Part shown: piece by piece, positions 52,960-64,000 of the stretch
How positions within the stretch are numbered: position 1 is the first letter of the stretch
How the letters are laid out: the number at the start of each line of letters is the position of its first letter
From: Echinarachnius parma
Lineage: Eukaryota > Echinodermata > Echinoidea > Clypeasteroida > Echinarachniidae
Assembly (NCBI GenBank): GCA_037951105.1
Contig: JBAMJV010004317.1
Span: 24,929-88,928, forward strand
Reading direction: 5' to 3'
DNA: 64,000 nt
The notes under the pieces: model-generated
Seen by the model: only the letters and a program-made list of their open reading frames with translations
The model's database searches: none
What the model was told of the DNA's origin: nothing
Translations under genes and position numbers: made by a program

Positions 52960-54925
52960 TGTTGCCCAGCTCATTGAAATTTGCATATTTCAAACTTTGT
53001 ATGCGAAAGCTGTTTTACATTTGTTACGTGCGCTGGGAGACAAGCTATTAAACCAAGCTATGAATCTATGAATTATTGAAGTATGAACTTAATCCCATAT
53101 GCGTCACAGAGTGGCACAGGGCCTCTAGTTTAATATATGTGTATATTTTGTTCAGAATTGTTTATTTTAATATATTATATACATTTACTATGCGCAGATT
53201 CATATTGCTCTAAGGAAATATGCATGTTTGTAGAGATTCAAAATCATTAATCATGGAGATTGAATGAAATAATAGAATTGAAATGTTTATTATGTGTACG
53301 TATGAAATCACAGAAACATTCTTAATTGATTTGGTGAAGTGATTAAATGACGATTCAAGATTAGCTGCTACTTTGCGGAAAATTGCATATCATGGAAAAT
53401 CTAAATGTATATACTGAGATAGCAGTAATTTACTAAGTGTAATTATTGTTTCATTGAATAATATACAGCTGTTCTGTTGATCGGTGGTATGTTTACTTTT
53501 TTTTTTACTATAAAACTAATATGTTGCAGCTACATGTACAAAGTTCAATTTATGTTTTCAGTGATTTCATATGTAGCCTTTTAAAGAGTTTAAGTGCCAA
53601 AGATAGTTGTCTTTACCTTTTAAAGCAGGATTTAGTATCAATGTCTGTGTATCAGAATTATCCAAGCAATGGGTAATCTTATTTTGCTTTTGCAATTGTA
53701 GTTTCGTGACATAAAGCTTTGTTGTGTGTGTATTTTGGTATGATTTTATTTATTTTTATAAGAAATTGTGCAGTGCATGAAATGCAAAAAAAAAGACAAA
53801 GTTATATATTTATCTTGTATTTATTTTTGTAATGAAATATAGTAATGCATAGCTCTCTCTCTCTGTATATATAAAATTGAACATAATATAATTCTTTGTG
53901 ACAATCCACTTTTACTAAGGTTTCCTTTTGATACACTATTTATTTGTTTGCATGCTTTACGATATATACCACTTAAAGAGGAGCCAAACGCTGGAATTCT
54001 CGTTTCCAGCGTTTCGTTGCCCTGTAAAAGATTTTTACCCATTCGGGACAACAACACCACTTGTTTGGCTCTATGGAGAAGTCATGTTAGAGCAAAAACA
54101 ATCAGTCCGGAATGGGTTAATGATGAATTAACGAATAGGCTGGTCCCAAAATTGCACAATTAATACTATAATTTATTTTCTGAATCTCCTGCGCTTCTGT
54201 ATACTGAACATTTCTAAATTTGGTGACAGTTTGATTTCATTCTGGTTTTTGCTAGTTTTAGAAGTAAAGTTTGTATATTTGCTGTGATATTTCTAGCTGC
54301 TATACCGAATGTGTACAATGAATAGACTTGAGAAGTAAGTTATTATAATTTGAAGAAGGTTCTTATTTAATTCATGCCATAAACATTTTTGTTTTGTAAG
54401 AAGAAATTCATCATCTTAAAGGATGTCCTGTCTCCTATGCTATCATCTGTTTGTAACAAAAATTCAAGTTAAAACATTGCATAATTTAATTTTTATTGTG
54501 AAGATTATACTCGGCATAATTGTTAACATTTAACCCTCTTAAAGTAAACCGACAATAAGTGCGACATACTGTACATGATCCCATCTATGCTGTTGCCTAT
54601 TATGTTCACTCTGCCATTGTACATTGTACTAAATGTGCAATATTCAACATAACAATATGCAGACACAAATTACGATTATTTTACAATTATTTTATACAAT
54701 GCAGCACTCAAATAGAATTGCGAATGATGATTAAATGCGTAGAATGCGTAGAACTTGTACTCCTTGACCATCTTGTTTTCCTTTCATTAATATTTCAAAA
54801 TAGTAATAACTGATAAGAAGTGTGTTAATTATTCATAGGAAAACATACAGAGATACATGAATAGAGTGAAAGGAAGGAGTGAGTGATGTCCGAATACAAA
54901 ATTAATAACAATTAATTACTTAGGG
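52960..54925. other. Intergenic AT-rich sequence
   Basis: No gene or element supported; only short frames without recognisable domains. Confidence 0.5.
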
Positions 54926-54929
54926 GTAA

Positions 54930-57900
54930 AGTCCGACTGTCACCTCCTCGCGGTGCCCCCTGGGTAATACTAACGACAGCGGTGAAGCCGTGATAGGCCT
55001 AGCACGTCGGCGGTGGATGTAGCTTTGCTCAAGAACAACGCCAACAGCCTCGAATTGGACGGACCACACGGAAATCGACTGAACAGACTTGGACAAAGGC
55101 TTCTGGATATGCAAGCATAGGTACTATAAATGCTGGTACCATGCGAGGAAAGACTGAAGAGTTAGTTAAACTAATGAGAGAACGTCAGCTAAAAAACATG
55201 GGAGCAGCTGAAACTAGGCTTGGAGGAAATGGAAGGAAAACAGTTCATGATGACTATGAACTGATCTACTCCGGCAACGAAGAGAACACTAGACATGGAG
55301 TAGGGGTCATTTTTGACCCAGCTTTCTCACAGTATATTGAGAATGTAAAATATGTGAACAATCGCCTTTTATTAGTGACATTAAACATAAACAGCTACAA
55401 AGTCACTTCCATTCAAGTATATGCCCCCCAACAAGGCAGGTCAAAGGAAGAGAAATACTAATTCTACGAAGAATTGCAAGACACTATAGACATCACACCA
55501 GACGGCAGCGACATCGTCATTATGGGAGACTTGAATGGTCACGTCGGAAAAGATCCCGTTGAAGAAGTGATTGGCAAATTCGGCGTAGGAGAAAGAAATG
55601 AGGAAGGGGAACTACTTATTGACTTTTGTGTGAGAAACAATCTTTCTGTGATGAATACATACTTTTCGCACAGGGAGAGCCACCAATACACATGGTACAG
55701 ATACAACTCAAATATTGGACAATATGACCAAAAATCACAAATTGACTTTATCTTGACAAACAAGAAATCCATCATCCGTGACGTCAAGGCAATCCCATCT
55801 GTATCACTTGACTCGGACCATAGACTGGTCAAAGGGAAGATGAAAATACACTTACCATCTGTCGAGAAGAAAACGGTGAGGAAGAAACTGAAAATAGAGA
55901 ATTTGGAGGGCGCTAAAGCAAAAATCGAACAGAAGTTAGATAAGGAAAGAAACAATATCAAGGGGGATACCATTGATGAACACTGGAATAGCTTGAAAAA
56001 CTGCTTACAAGAAATTCAGGAAAATGAGGTTGGAATGACAGTTGTGGGAAACATGAAAAAGAAAAGGACTGGCTGGTGGACAGAAGAGCTAGAAGCAGAC
56101 GTTGACAAGAAGAATGAATGCTTCAGACAGTGGCTGAAGAAAAGAACGCCAGAGAATAGAACAGCTTGGGTGAATCAGCGTAACTATGTCAACCAGGTGA
56201 AGAAGAGGGCCCAGACTCAAATGTGGGAACAAATAGGAACAGACTTAAAAGAAGATGCACAGGGAACCAAAAAGTTGCTGTATAGTATGGCAAAGGCCTA
56301 CAAGAATAGGAATGATGATAAATCGAAGAACACTAGCCTAAAGAATAAAGCTGGGGAAATTATTACAGGCCAAAGTAATATTCTAGACAGGTGGATAGAG
56401 TACTTCAAGGAGCTGTTGAATGTGGAAGGAGAGGAAGAACCAGACACACGCACCCAACCTGAACAACCTTATCTTTTATTTGATCTCGAGACAACTGAAG
56501 ACCAGATAACAATGGCTGAGCTAGAAGCAGCAATCAACTCTACAAGGAACAACACAGCCCCAGGACCCGACATGATTCCGATCGAAACAATCAAGGCAGG
56601 AGGTGATCCCTTGAAGAACATCTTACTTGACCTGTTTAACCATGCGTGGAGTACAGGAACAGTACCAGAAGAGTGGAACCAATCAGTGATCTGTCCCATC
56701 TTCAAAAACAAGGGTGACCCACTAGAATGCAAGAATTACAGAGGGATATCGCTCATGAGCCACGTTGGGAAACTATATGAGAGGATACTGGAAAGAAAAA
56801 TGAGAAACAAAGTAGAAGAGGTCTTGTCTGAGAGCCAGTGTGGCTTTCGACCAGGAAGGGGAACAACAGACCATATTGCGGCCTTGAGACTGTTGCTTGA
56901 GAAAAGCTGGGAATATGACATTGATCAGCACATCTGCTTCCTAGACCTAGTGAAAGCCGTTGACAGAGTCCCAATCGAGAACATGTGGAATGTAATAGAG
57001 GAGACAGGGATCAACGGCAGACTTCTCAGGGCTATCAAGAGCACATACACAAACCAAAGGAGCACAGTATTAGGTGGAAAGAGGCATTTTGACGTCAACA
57101 CGGGTGTACGACAAGGGATTGTCCTTTCACCACTCCTGTTCATCACATACCTCAACCATGTAATAGTCAACATAGAGAGGGAGGACCACAGAGCAGAACC
57201 ACAGACAGCCAGTCTAGACTACAATATATCATGAACCAATGTGACCAGGAACTTACTGCTGCAGGACTTAAACTTGAGCTACAGCAGGACAGAGTACATG
57301 CAAGTGAGCAGGGAAATGCAAGAAGGCGAAATCAATGTGAATGGACAGACTTTGAAGCAAACCACAAACTTCGCTTATCTAGGCAGCAAAATAACAGCAA
57401 ACAACTTGATGGAAGATGAAATTAACAACAGAATCTCCAAGTTCACAAGGAACGTGAATGCACTGTACCCCCTCCAAAAGATGTCAAGGCATGCATGTAC
57501 TACCATATTAATACCAGTCCTGCTGTATGGTAGTGAAACCTGGATCCTAACCAAAAAACTCAAAAGCAGAATTCAAGCTACAGAGATGAGAGTACTACGA
57601 CTCATTCATGGCGTGACCAAAAGAGACAATAAGAAATGAAAACATCAGAAGCACACTCTCAGTGGAATCCAATCTAACCATCATCGAAAGGAACCAACTG
57701 AGATGGTATGGACATGTCTTGAGGATGCCTGATGCAAGGGACACAAAAAGAATGTATGACTGGAAACCACAGAAGAAAAGACCAATAGGCCGACCAAGAA
57801 AAAGATGGGAGGATCAGATCAAAGAAATCACCCAGAAAGAGGAGAGCAACTTCCAGAAAGTCAAAGCATTGACTCTTGACCGGACGAAGTGGAGGAGTTT

Positions 57901-57960
57901 TACGAGGCTGTTAACTGACAGGCCAACTGGCCTACAGGCGTCAGGGTGAGAAGGGTGAGA
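54930..57960 (+). pseudogene. Dead non-LTR retrotransposon (endonuclease-reverse transcriptase LINE)
   Basis: The endonuclease reads from about 55098 (IGTINAGTMRGKTEE) with AETRL, MGDLNGHVG and LDSDHRLV, the usual Asn, Glu, Asp-x-Asn and Ser-Asp-His sites. A TAA at 55459 breaks this frame and the same frame resumes from 55474 to 57234. The reverse transcriptase part shows NTAPGPDMIP, FKNKGD..CKNYRGISLM, SQCGFRPGRGTTDHI and GVRQGIVLSPLLF, but then runs into unrelated sequence and a stop. The YADD active-site block is missing. The C-terminal part continues in other frames (57241-57639, 57662-57949) with TILIPVLLYGSETW and RPIGRPRKRWEDQI. It cannot move by itself. The clade (RTE/Proto or jockey-like) is not resolved. 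Confidence 0.9.
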
Positions 57961-58235
57961 ATTACTTTGAAAAGACATCCTATCCGATGGACATAATCAT
58001 TTTGTTACTATATTTTTGGAAGTGGCCCGTTCCGTTTTTTGGGGGCCACTCTGTATATATGGGTGGCAGCATTCCTTGCTCTCTCTCTATATATATATAT
58101 ATACATGTAGATTATTATTTACACATTGTCAAAACATTATGTGATGTATTCCTCAACATGTTTTTTAACTTTTAACTTCAGTTACTTTTTTGAAGAGAAA
58201 GAACCCGGTCGAAAGTAATTGAATAAAGACTTTAC

Positions 58236-58618
58236 TTAAGGAGTGGTCACACTGAACACGAATCCCCACGAATAGACCCACGAATGCAGTACGAATTGGT
58301 ACAAATCTATGGCAAGCCGTTTTAACATCTATTCCTATTTCTTGATATCAATAATTGAATTATTGATATCAGTTTATTTCTTGATATCAAGTATTACCAA
58401 TACCGAAAAGTATTTCTTGATATCAAGAATGCATTTCTTGATATCGAGAATGCATTTCTTGATATCAAAAATTCGATTTCTTGATATCAAGAATTGAATT
58501 CTTGATATCAAGGAATAGGAATAAATGTTAAAAACGGCTTGCCATTGATTTGTACCAATTCGTACTGCATTCGTGGGTCTATTCGTGGAGATTCGTGTTC
58601 AGTGTGACCACTCCTTAA
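58236..58618. mobile_element. TTAA-flanked foldback MITE with TTTCTTGATATCAAGAA units
   Basis: TTAA-GGAGTGGTCACACTGAACAC and GTGTTCAGTGTGACCACTCC-TTAA are the ends. Inverted arms are about 90 bp (TGCAGTACGAATTGGTAC / GTACCAATTCGTACTGCA). The interior is about seven palindromic TTTCTTGATATCAAGAA-type units. Confidence 0.92.
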
Positions 58619-59457
58619 AGGCCCAGTCCCATACTGACGATTTTCACGACGACTAGCAACGACTCGCAACGATTTACTAGAACGAATCGACTCGATTTAA
58701 CAACGAATTGGGAAGAATTGTACGGCGACTCAAGACGAATATTCGTTCTTCGTCGTTGTTCGACGAGTCAGCTCGTCCTTCTTTTGTCTTTAACCATTGT
58801 GGTAGAAAAAACGTGGCAGAAAAAAAGGTTGTGGTCCCATAGTGGCGATTGTTGCGGCGAATCGCAACGAATTATCATTCGTGGAGAAAATCGCTTGAGT
58901 CGTCGCGAGTCGTTGTAGTTCGTTGCGAGTCGTAATTCGTTCTGCGAACCGTTGCGCATCGCGAAGAACGCCATGAATCGTGTTAGCACAACGAATGTTT
59001 TGGGACTGTTCAAAACTATCGCCATGTCGCGACGATTTCCTTTCATTCTTTTTATGGAACAATAGGGCAGTGCAACATCGGACTTGTTTGAGTCAGTTCC
59101 ACGGGCGTAGATCTGTCATTGATACCTTTCAACAGGGGGATGATCTATTCATTCACCCCCCCTCGTGATGAATAGGTATTACGTAAGTCTCTACGCCCAT
59201 GGTCAGTTAAAAAACGGACAGCACGCGATCTTCACGATAACGAAACGACTTGACACGAATATGCAACGGTAAATACAATGGTTTTTGGTGAAAATCGTCG
59301 TGACGTGGCGATTGTTTTGAACAGTTGAAGACGGCGATTTTCACGATTTTCTTCACGATGCGCGACGGTTTTGGGGGAAGAACCAATTCGATGTAACACG
59401 ACGCAACACGACCTAAGCGATTTTCTCGACGAATCATCAGTATGGGACTGGGCCTTC
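58619..59457. mobile_element. Inverted-terminal element with CGACGAATCG-type subrepeats
   Basis: AGGCCCAGTCCCATACTGA and TCAGTATGGGACTGGGCCT bound it. The interior is rich in short ACGA/TCGT motifs in both orientations and has a secondary insertion at about 59098-59205 related to 6424-6520. It directly abuts the preceding MITE. Confidence 0.87.
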
Positions 59458-59460
59458 TCG

Positions 59461-59636
59461 TGACATGATGTTGGGCCATTGTCGGAAAATGACGTTATGC
59501 CAATATATCACAAAAATGACGTCGTGACGATGTTGGGCTGGCGGACATTTTAACCTCGAGCCAACGGCGATATGCCGACATCCGGCAACCAAATTCCGAC
59601 ATCGGCCCAACATCAGGTGGCTAGCTGGGTAGGTAC
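59461..59636. repeat. Fragment related to the GTTGGGCC element of intron 24
   Basis: It has GATGTTGGGCCATTGTCGG, CGATGTTGGGCTGGC and CATCGGCCCAACATC, and ends GCTAGCTGGGTA, like the CTGGGTA end at 40736. Confidence 0.5.
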
Positions 59637-59639
59637 TTC

Positions 59640-60470
59640 ATAATTTCACTAAAACCCTTAAAATTGTCTCTACTTTGGAGATCTGAACATAATTATAGAT
59701 AAATCAAATGTACATGTACTGTAATGTATAATGTCATATATGGTTGATAGAAGACCCCTTTCTGTGCTATGAAGTTAATTTGACCATTTCAAAGAAGAAT
59801 TTGGATAGATTTACATCTAAACATATACTTTCTGTATTTAAATATTCCAAAACAGCAAAGATTTAAACCACAACTGGTCATATATAGAAGTGTGAGAAAA
59901 GGGTAAATGTTAACAATGTGTAACGTCCGAAACACATACAAGAATGAAATTTGAATTTTTTTTTGCAAGTGTCTTGCTCCAATTTTATATCATGTAAATA
60001 TGTCCTATGATGTATTGTTTCCATACAATAAGTTTGAACCAACAACAGTAAAAAAAAAATTGCATTATAAAAACTTCAAATTGCAAAATCCAAATTTTAA
60101 GGCTATTTTTCACTTTAAAATGACCTAAAAACGAAAATTTTAGAAACAGAAGCCCCCAAAATGGCACATATGATGTCAGAAGCCCACTTTAATTATTTGT
60201 ATTATTTGTAATGCCATTTGGAATAGTAGGATTTTAGTAAATACAGGAAATCCTAAATGTTCATAGATATTTTGCAGAATTGGGGATAGATTAAGCCCAG
60301 ATATTTATATTTCACGAAAATATAAGTTGTGTCAATGTTAAAAAAAACATGTTTGAAGTTAGTTCACTTAATTTCAATTTTGACCATGTTGGTTGACACA
60401 TTTGGCATCTTAAAAAAAACAGTGCCATATTTCATCGACGAGGACTTTTTAAGTTAAATTGATTTATATA
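59640..60470. other. Intergenic AT-rich sequence
   Basis: Nothing recognised. Confidence 0.5.
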
Positions 60471-60486
60471 CATGTATATATATAAC

Positions 60487-61110
60487 CGTGGTCCCCGTCA
60501 TGACAACTCCCGTCAGGGCAGAAATGGTACCAGCTTCAATTATCAAGGCAGGCGTGACATCGGTTACAATCTCCGTGGGGGACAGGGAGCACGATATGAT
60601 GTACGACGCGGATGTGACATTAGACCAAATGGGCATTAGACCATGTGGGCATTAGACCATGTGGGCATTAGCCCAAGTGGGATAGCCCTAATGGATATTA
60701 GACGTTGTGGTATTAGACCAGTATAATATTAGACAATCTGGTGATTAGACGAAATGGCATTAGACTAAGTGGGTTTGGACCAAGTGGATATTAGACGATA
60801 AGGGTATAGCCCAAATGGTTATTAGACGAACCGGCTATTGGACCAAGTGGTTGTAGACGAAATGGGTTTAGACCATGTAGGATTAGACGAAGTGGATATT
60901 AGACGAAGCGGGTTTAGACCAAGTGGGGGTTTACCGGTTCGACCACCGTTACCAACCACGGGGTGGTGATGCTGGAATCGACCGACAACGCAGAGCTGAC
61001 AGACCAACGTACGCTGAGGCGATCAGGCCTCATCAACACACCACAGGAGGAAACTGCGCATGCTGAACCATGGAGAGAGGTAAATCGAAAGAAGAAGCCG
61101 TTTTTCTGGA
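60487..61110 (+). pseudogene. Arg/Gly-rich coding-like fragment split by a minisatellite
   Basis: Two hydrophilic, Arg-rich reading segments, 60487-60609 (NRGPRHDNSRQGRNG ... RYDVRRGCD) and about 60939-61065 (FDHRYQPRGGDAGIDRQRRA, then DRPTYAEAIRP), lie either side of the ATTAGACC minisatellite. The second is followed in another frame by TPQEETAHAEPWREVNRKKK. The composition recalls RG-rich tails or retrotransposon ORF1 C-termini. There is no start codon or domain; this is a guess that it is decayed coding DNA. Confidence 0.25.
60610..60925. repeat. ATTAGACC minisatellite
   Basis: Degenerate units of about 16-18 bp, consensus GGGCATTAGACCATGT with variants ATTAGACGAA and TTTAGACCAAGTGG, about 18 copies. 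Confidence 0.92.
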
Positions 61111-61860
61111 AAGGCACATATAGACCGGGGGCCCAGAGCGTTTATCTAGTTGAAGAGAGACAAAAGGTTTGATGGTCTCATCATGTTAGTATGTGGCCAA
61201 GGGTCAATGAAATGAATTGCTGCCGGGTCACATCCTGTACCCTAAGCCTAGGGGGCCCAAAAAGGGGGGTAAAAAAACACATTTATCTAGTTGAAGACCG
61301 ACAAGGACAAAAGTTGGTGGATATCGTTCCTTAGGGGGTACCTATTATGAAAACAGCAATGCCAGTAATTGTATCCTGTACGGGGCCCTAGACAGTAGCC
61401 CCAAAGTGCCCCACCCACGTGGTGTTATATAGTTGAAAAGAGACATGGCTAATTTCTTTTACAATAGAAGTATTTCACAACAGAGATAACCAAAACATCA
61501 ATGACAGCAGTTTTATCCTGTACCGGGGGCCAGACAGTTGCCCTGAAGGGTGAACGGAAAAGGACCCGCGGTCAGGTTATAGTCCCAGAATGCAATTCAG
61601 TGCGGCGCGACCACCGCGGCGCACCAGTACACAACTCTTTGTTTTCGTATCGCTCGTTCGCGTACGCGGAGTAATGCGTGCGGGTTTCTTGCCAGCGTCG
61701 CCTGTTCGCTGTGTATTTCTCGCAGAATTTGGCTTTAGAAGCGACAAATTGCGCTGTGTCGGGGTTATTTTTTTTCTCGAAATATGGGTATTTATTAATC
61801 GAATCATGTATTTTGAAGGTGGAAAACTGTCTACTTTAAGTCAAAGAATGTGAAATTAAA
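61100..61860. other. Intergenic, no supported gene
   Basis: Contains GACCGGGGGCCCAGAGCGTT followed by TATCTAGTTGAAGAGA at 61124-61160, repeated at 62942-62980. A GC-rich block with CpG sites spans 61570-61700. No gene is supported. Confidence 0.4.
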
Positions 61861-61861
61861 C

Positions 61862-62165
61862 ACTCGCACTGGCCCGCTGGCCCGGGGCCAGTGAAATTGC
61901 ACCTCGGGCCAGCAACAATGTATAAAAGTCATATTTTGGTGGCCCGATCGGGCAAGCAGATGTTCAACCTGACTTTGAAAAAATGAGAAAAATCTTGTTT
62001 ATTTCCATGTTATGCTTCATCACAGGTTTAATTAGGAAAGAGTGATATTTTGAATAGTAAAAAGTATACACATGAAATACAAATTTTAGGGCCAGTGAAT
62101 TTTTCTTCGGGCCACCAGAAAAGGGGAAGAAATTATTTCACTGGCCCGACCGGGCCACTGACAAA
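61862..62165. repeat. GGCCCGNTGGCCC-type foldback element
   Basis: CACTGGCCCGCTGGCCCGGGGCCAGTGAAAT at the left (about 61867-61897) and a matching inverse ATTTCACTGGCCCGACC...GGGCCACTGA at the right, with GGGCCAGTGAAT also internally. Confidence 0.7.
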
Positions 62166-64000
62166 AAAGTAAAGTGTGGAGCCCTGATTAAAACCCATAT
62201 ATGTGTATCAATTTGTTCATTACGGGGAGTTTTGTATCACACTAACAGTGAGAATCAAGGTTTTTGAATGCAAGTATGCCAGGCGCCGTGCGTAGGTGAG
62301 GGACACGTTTCATTTTTTTTTTCTCCTTCGTTCCTTTCGTTAATGAAAGATATTTACGAATTGATATGTCAAATTATCCACTGGATCGTCAGAACCGTGT
62401 GCAAAGTGACTGCAATGAGTTAGTGAATACCACTTTGTATTTGTGCTCATTACTCGACCATATAACATGCATTTAACTTGAAAGGGACGTATCGGATAAC
62501 AACAATATCAACCAGTCATCACTTTTTTTGCACATGTCAACCCTTGACATCTTGCAATGGAGTGGATGAGATATGATCCCCGCCCCCCACCCCCCCCCCC
62601 CCCCCCCAAACATTTGACTGCAAGTGTAAGTGTGTGTATTTATGAGAATCTCTGTTAGTATAGGGTTTCCCGGTCAATTTCGTCTAATCCGCGCTTGGAT
62701 CGACATATCGTAATTCAAATTCGTTTTTAGTCATTCATATTGAGTAACAGAGCAGCCAACTTCACATTTGCGCCATTATATTGTAAGCGATGGGTGCTAT
62801 TTTTCGTCAATGGTCATTCAAATTCATCACTTAACACTAAAATCGATTTTGGGATCGATTCAATATAGGACAACTATCACATGAAATGTGTTTGTTATAG
62901 GTGTTTGTATGTGTTTATATACGGTTGCATACTAAAATGTAGACCGGGGGCCCAGAGCGTTTATCTAGTTGAAGAGAGTCAAATTATTTGAGAGTCAAGT
63001 ATTTGTGGATTGTCTTCGTGTAATTTAAATTAAATGTGCAATTCTGGAAATATTGATCACCCATTATAAACGAAATTGAATGCACAAACAAGCGACTGCG
63101 ATCCAGCTTGCCGTATCAAATTGAATGCACATAATATTAAACTAGCGCCCATTGGTGAAATTGAATGCCCATTTGCGAATTTGAAGTCTGCGGTTTGACA
63201 TTTGACGATTTGAGTACCCATAAACGAATATGCATGCTCGGAATATGAATTTGAATGACCAAAGTGACTCCTCCGCGGCAATTGCATGAATTTGAATACG
63301 CATAAACGAATTTGGCCGCGTAATGTAAGAAATGAGACGGAAAAACCTATATAAAATTATAATGAATGTATTAATGTATGGACAAAATTGGCAAACTTTG
63401 TCTAAAATAACTACTTCATAATGTGAACGCACAGGTGCATAATGATAATAATTATGCAAACAAGTATTGGCATATCAACCTGTAAGTCCAGATTATCCGG
63501 CGGATATTCCAATCAAAGCCTGTCGATTGTTGTATATGTTTTCCCGGCCAATTTCGTCAAAATAGCGAGCATTTCTGTAAACCTGCTGGTTTCAATGTTC
63601 AATTCTAAACTCCAGAACATTCATCTTCGTCAAATTGCATTCAGTTTGCAACAACAACGTATTAAAATTGGTCAGAATGTCAAACAATTTGGCGATACAT
63701 ATCCGTCATTCAAATTCATGCCAGTTTCCTTGACCTTATAGATTTCGGACCGATTTGGGTTTTCTATTTCGTTTTCAGTCGTGCTTTTTAGCACATCTAG
63801 CATTCAAATAAGAAGGATCAGAACATACAGTATGACGCATTATGAGGGCAGGAAGGGGCGGGGGGGGGGGGGGGGGGGGTGGCAGTTTACTTCCCTATTT
63901 TCCATTATTCCATCACTCCCCAACCACCAACCCCAACCAAGGCAAGTTTGTTTTTCTTCTTTTTTTTTTTTTTTCTTTATTCTGTATTTCTAAGACTTAT
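62166..64000. other. Intergenic, low-complexity and short-period motifs
   Basis: Poly-C (62581-62607), poly-G (63860-63880) and a terminal T run (63957-63975). Between 62640 and 63780 the words GAATGCACA / GAATGCCCA, CATAAACGAATTTG and CCCGG(T/C)CAATTTCGTC recur irregularly. No gene supported. Confidence 0.45.

Larger units (their letters stand above)
50760..52960 (+). other. 3' untranslated region of the HELZ2-like gene (extent inferred)
   Basis: AT-rich sequence without a supported coding frame follows the stop. It holds a decayed copy of the terminal exon end (about 51065-51210), a tRNA-like antisense sequence (52336-52408) and two AATAAA hexamers. The true cleavage site cannot be fixed without transcripts. 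Confidence 0.5.

Noticed and set aside
58718-59479. Open frames on both strands near 59 kb
   Set aside because: They follow the CGACGA-type subrepeats of an inverted-terminal element.

Overview
The window looks like nuclear DNA from a marine invertebrate deuterostome, most plausibly an echinoderm or similar animal, though the species cannot be named from sequence alone. The evidence is: one spliced gene of 31 coding exons with GT-AG introns; an AT-rich background; very dense short inverted-repeat transposons, several flanked by TTAA or TA; long poly-G/poly-C runs inside repeats; tRNA-derived SINE-like sequences; and a decayed non-LTR retrotransposon. No bacterial or viral gene organisation is seen.

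Layout. 1-8 kb holds repeats only: a 1.5-kb foldback, a composite 'GCCTCCGC...GGAGGCAT' element and G-rich elements. 8.1-50.8 kb is one plus-strand gene, which I read as a HELZ2-like protein of 3,304 residues. Every exon junction keeps the reading frame, from an ATG at 8138 to a TAA ending at 50759. 50.8-53 kb is 3' UTR with a candidate AATAAA at 52943. 53-64 kb has no host gene I can support: a dead LINE (about 54.93-57.95 kb), two large foldback elements, an ATTAGACC minisatellite that interrupts or abuts an Arg/Gly-rich coding-like fragment, and low-complexity sequence.

The gene product. Domain order is an N-terminal helical region, a Ser/Arg/Lys-rich linker, CCCH finger, C2H2 finger, second CCCH finger, beta-barrel region, UPF1-like helicase 1, an RNase II/RNB-type module, a second beta-rich region and UPF1-like helicase 2. 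This is the HELZ2 (PRIC285) order. Both helicases keep Walker A and B and the C-terminal arginine motif. The RNB module keeps its fold signature but has lost three of four metal-binding aspartates and the paired arginines, so it is probably not a nuclease.

Structural oddities. Six exons (1, 10, 23, 24, 25 and 31) are followed by a decayed tandem copy of their own 3' end, in most cases with the splice donor. Intron 24 holds a 5.7-kb TIR element with an internal 122-bp satellite, inserted into one of those exon-end copies. Intron 30 holds a three-layer transposon nest. Exon 21 is 4 kb long and carries the end of helicase 1, the whole RNB module and the following linker without an intron.
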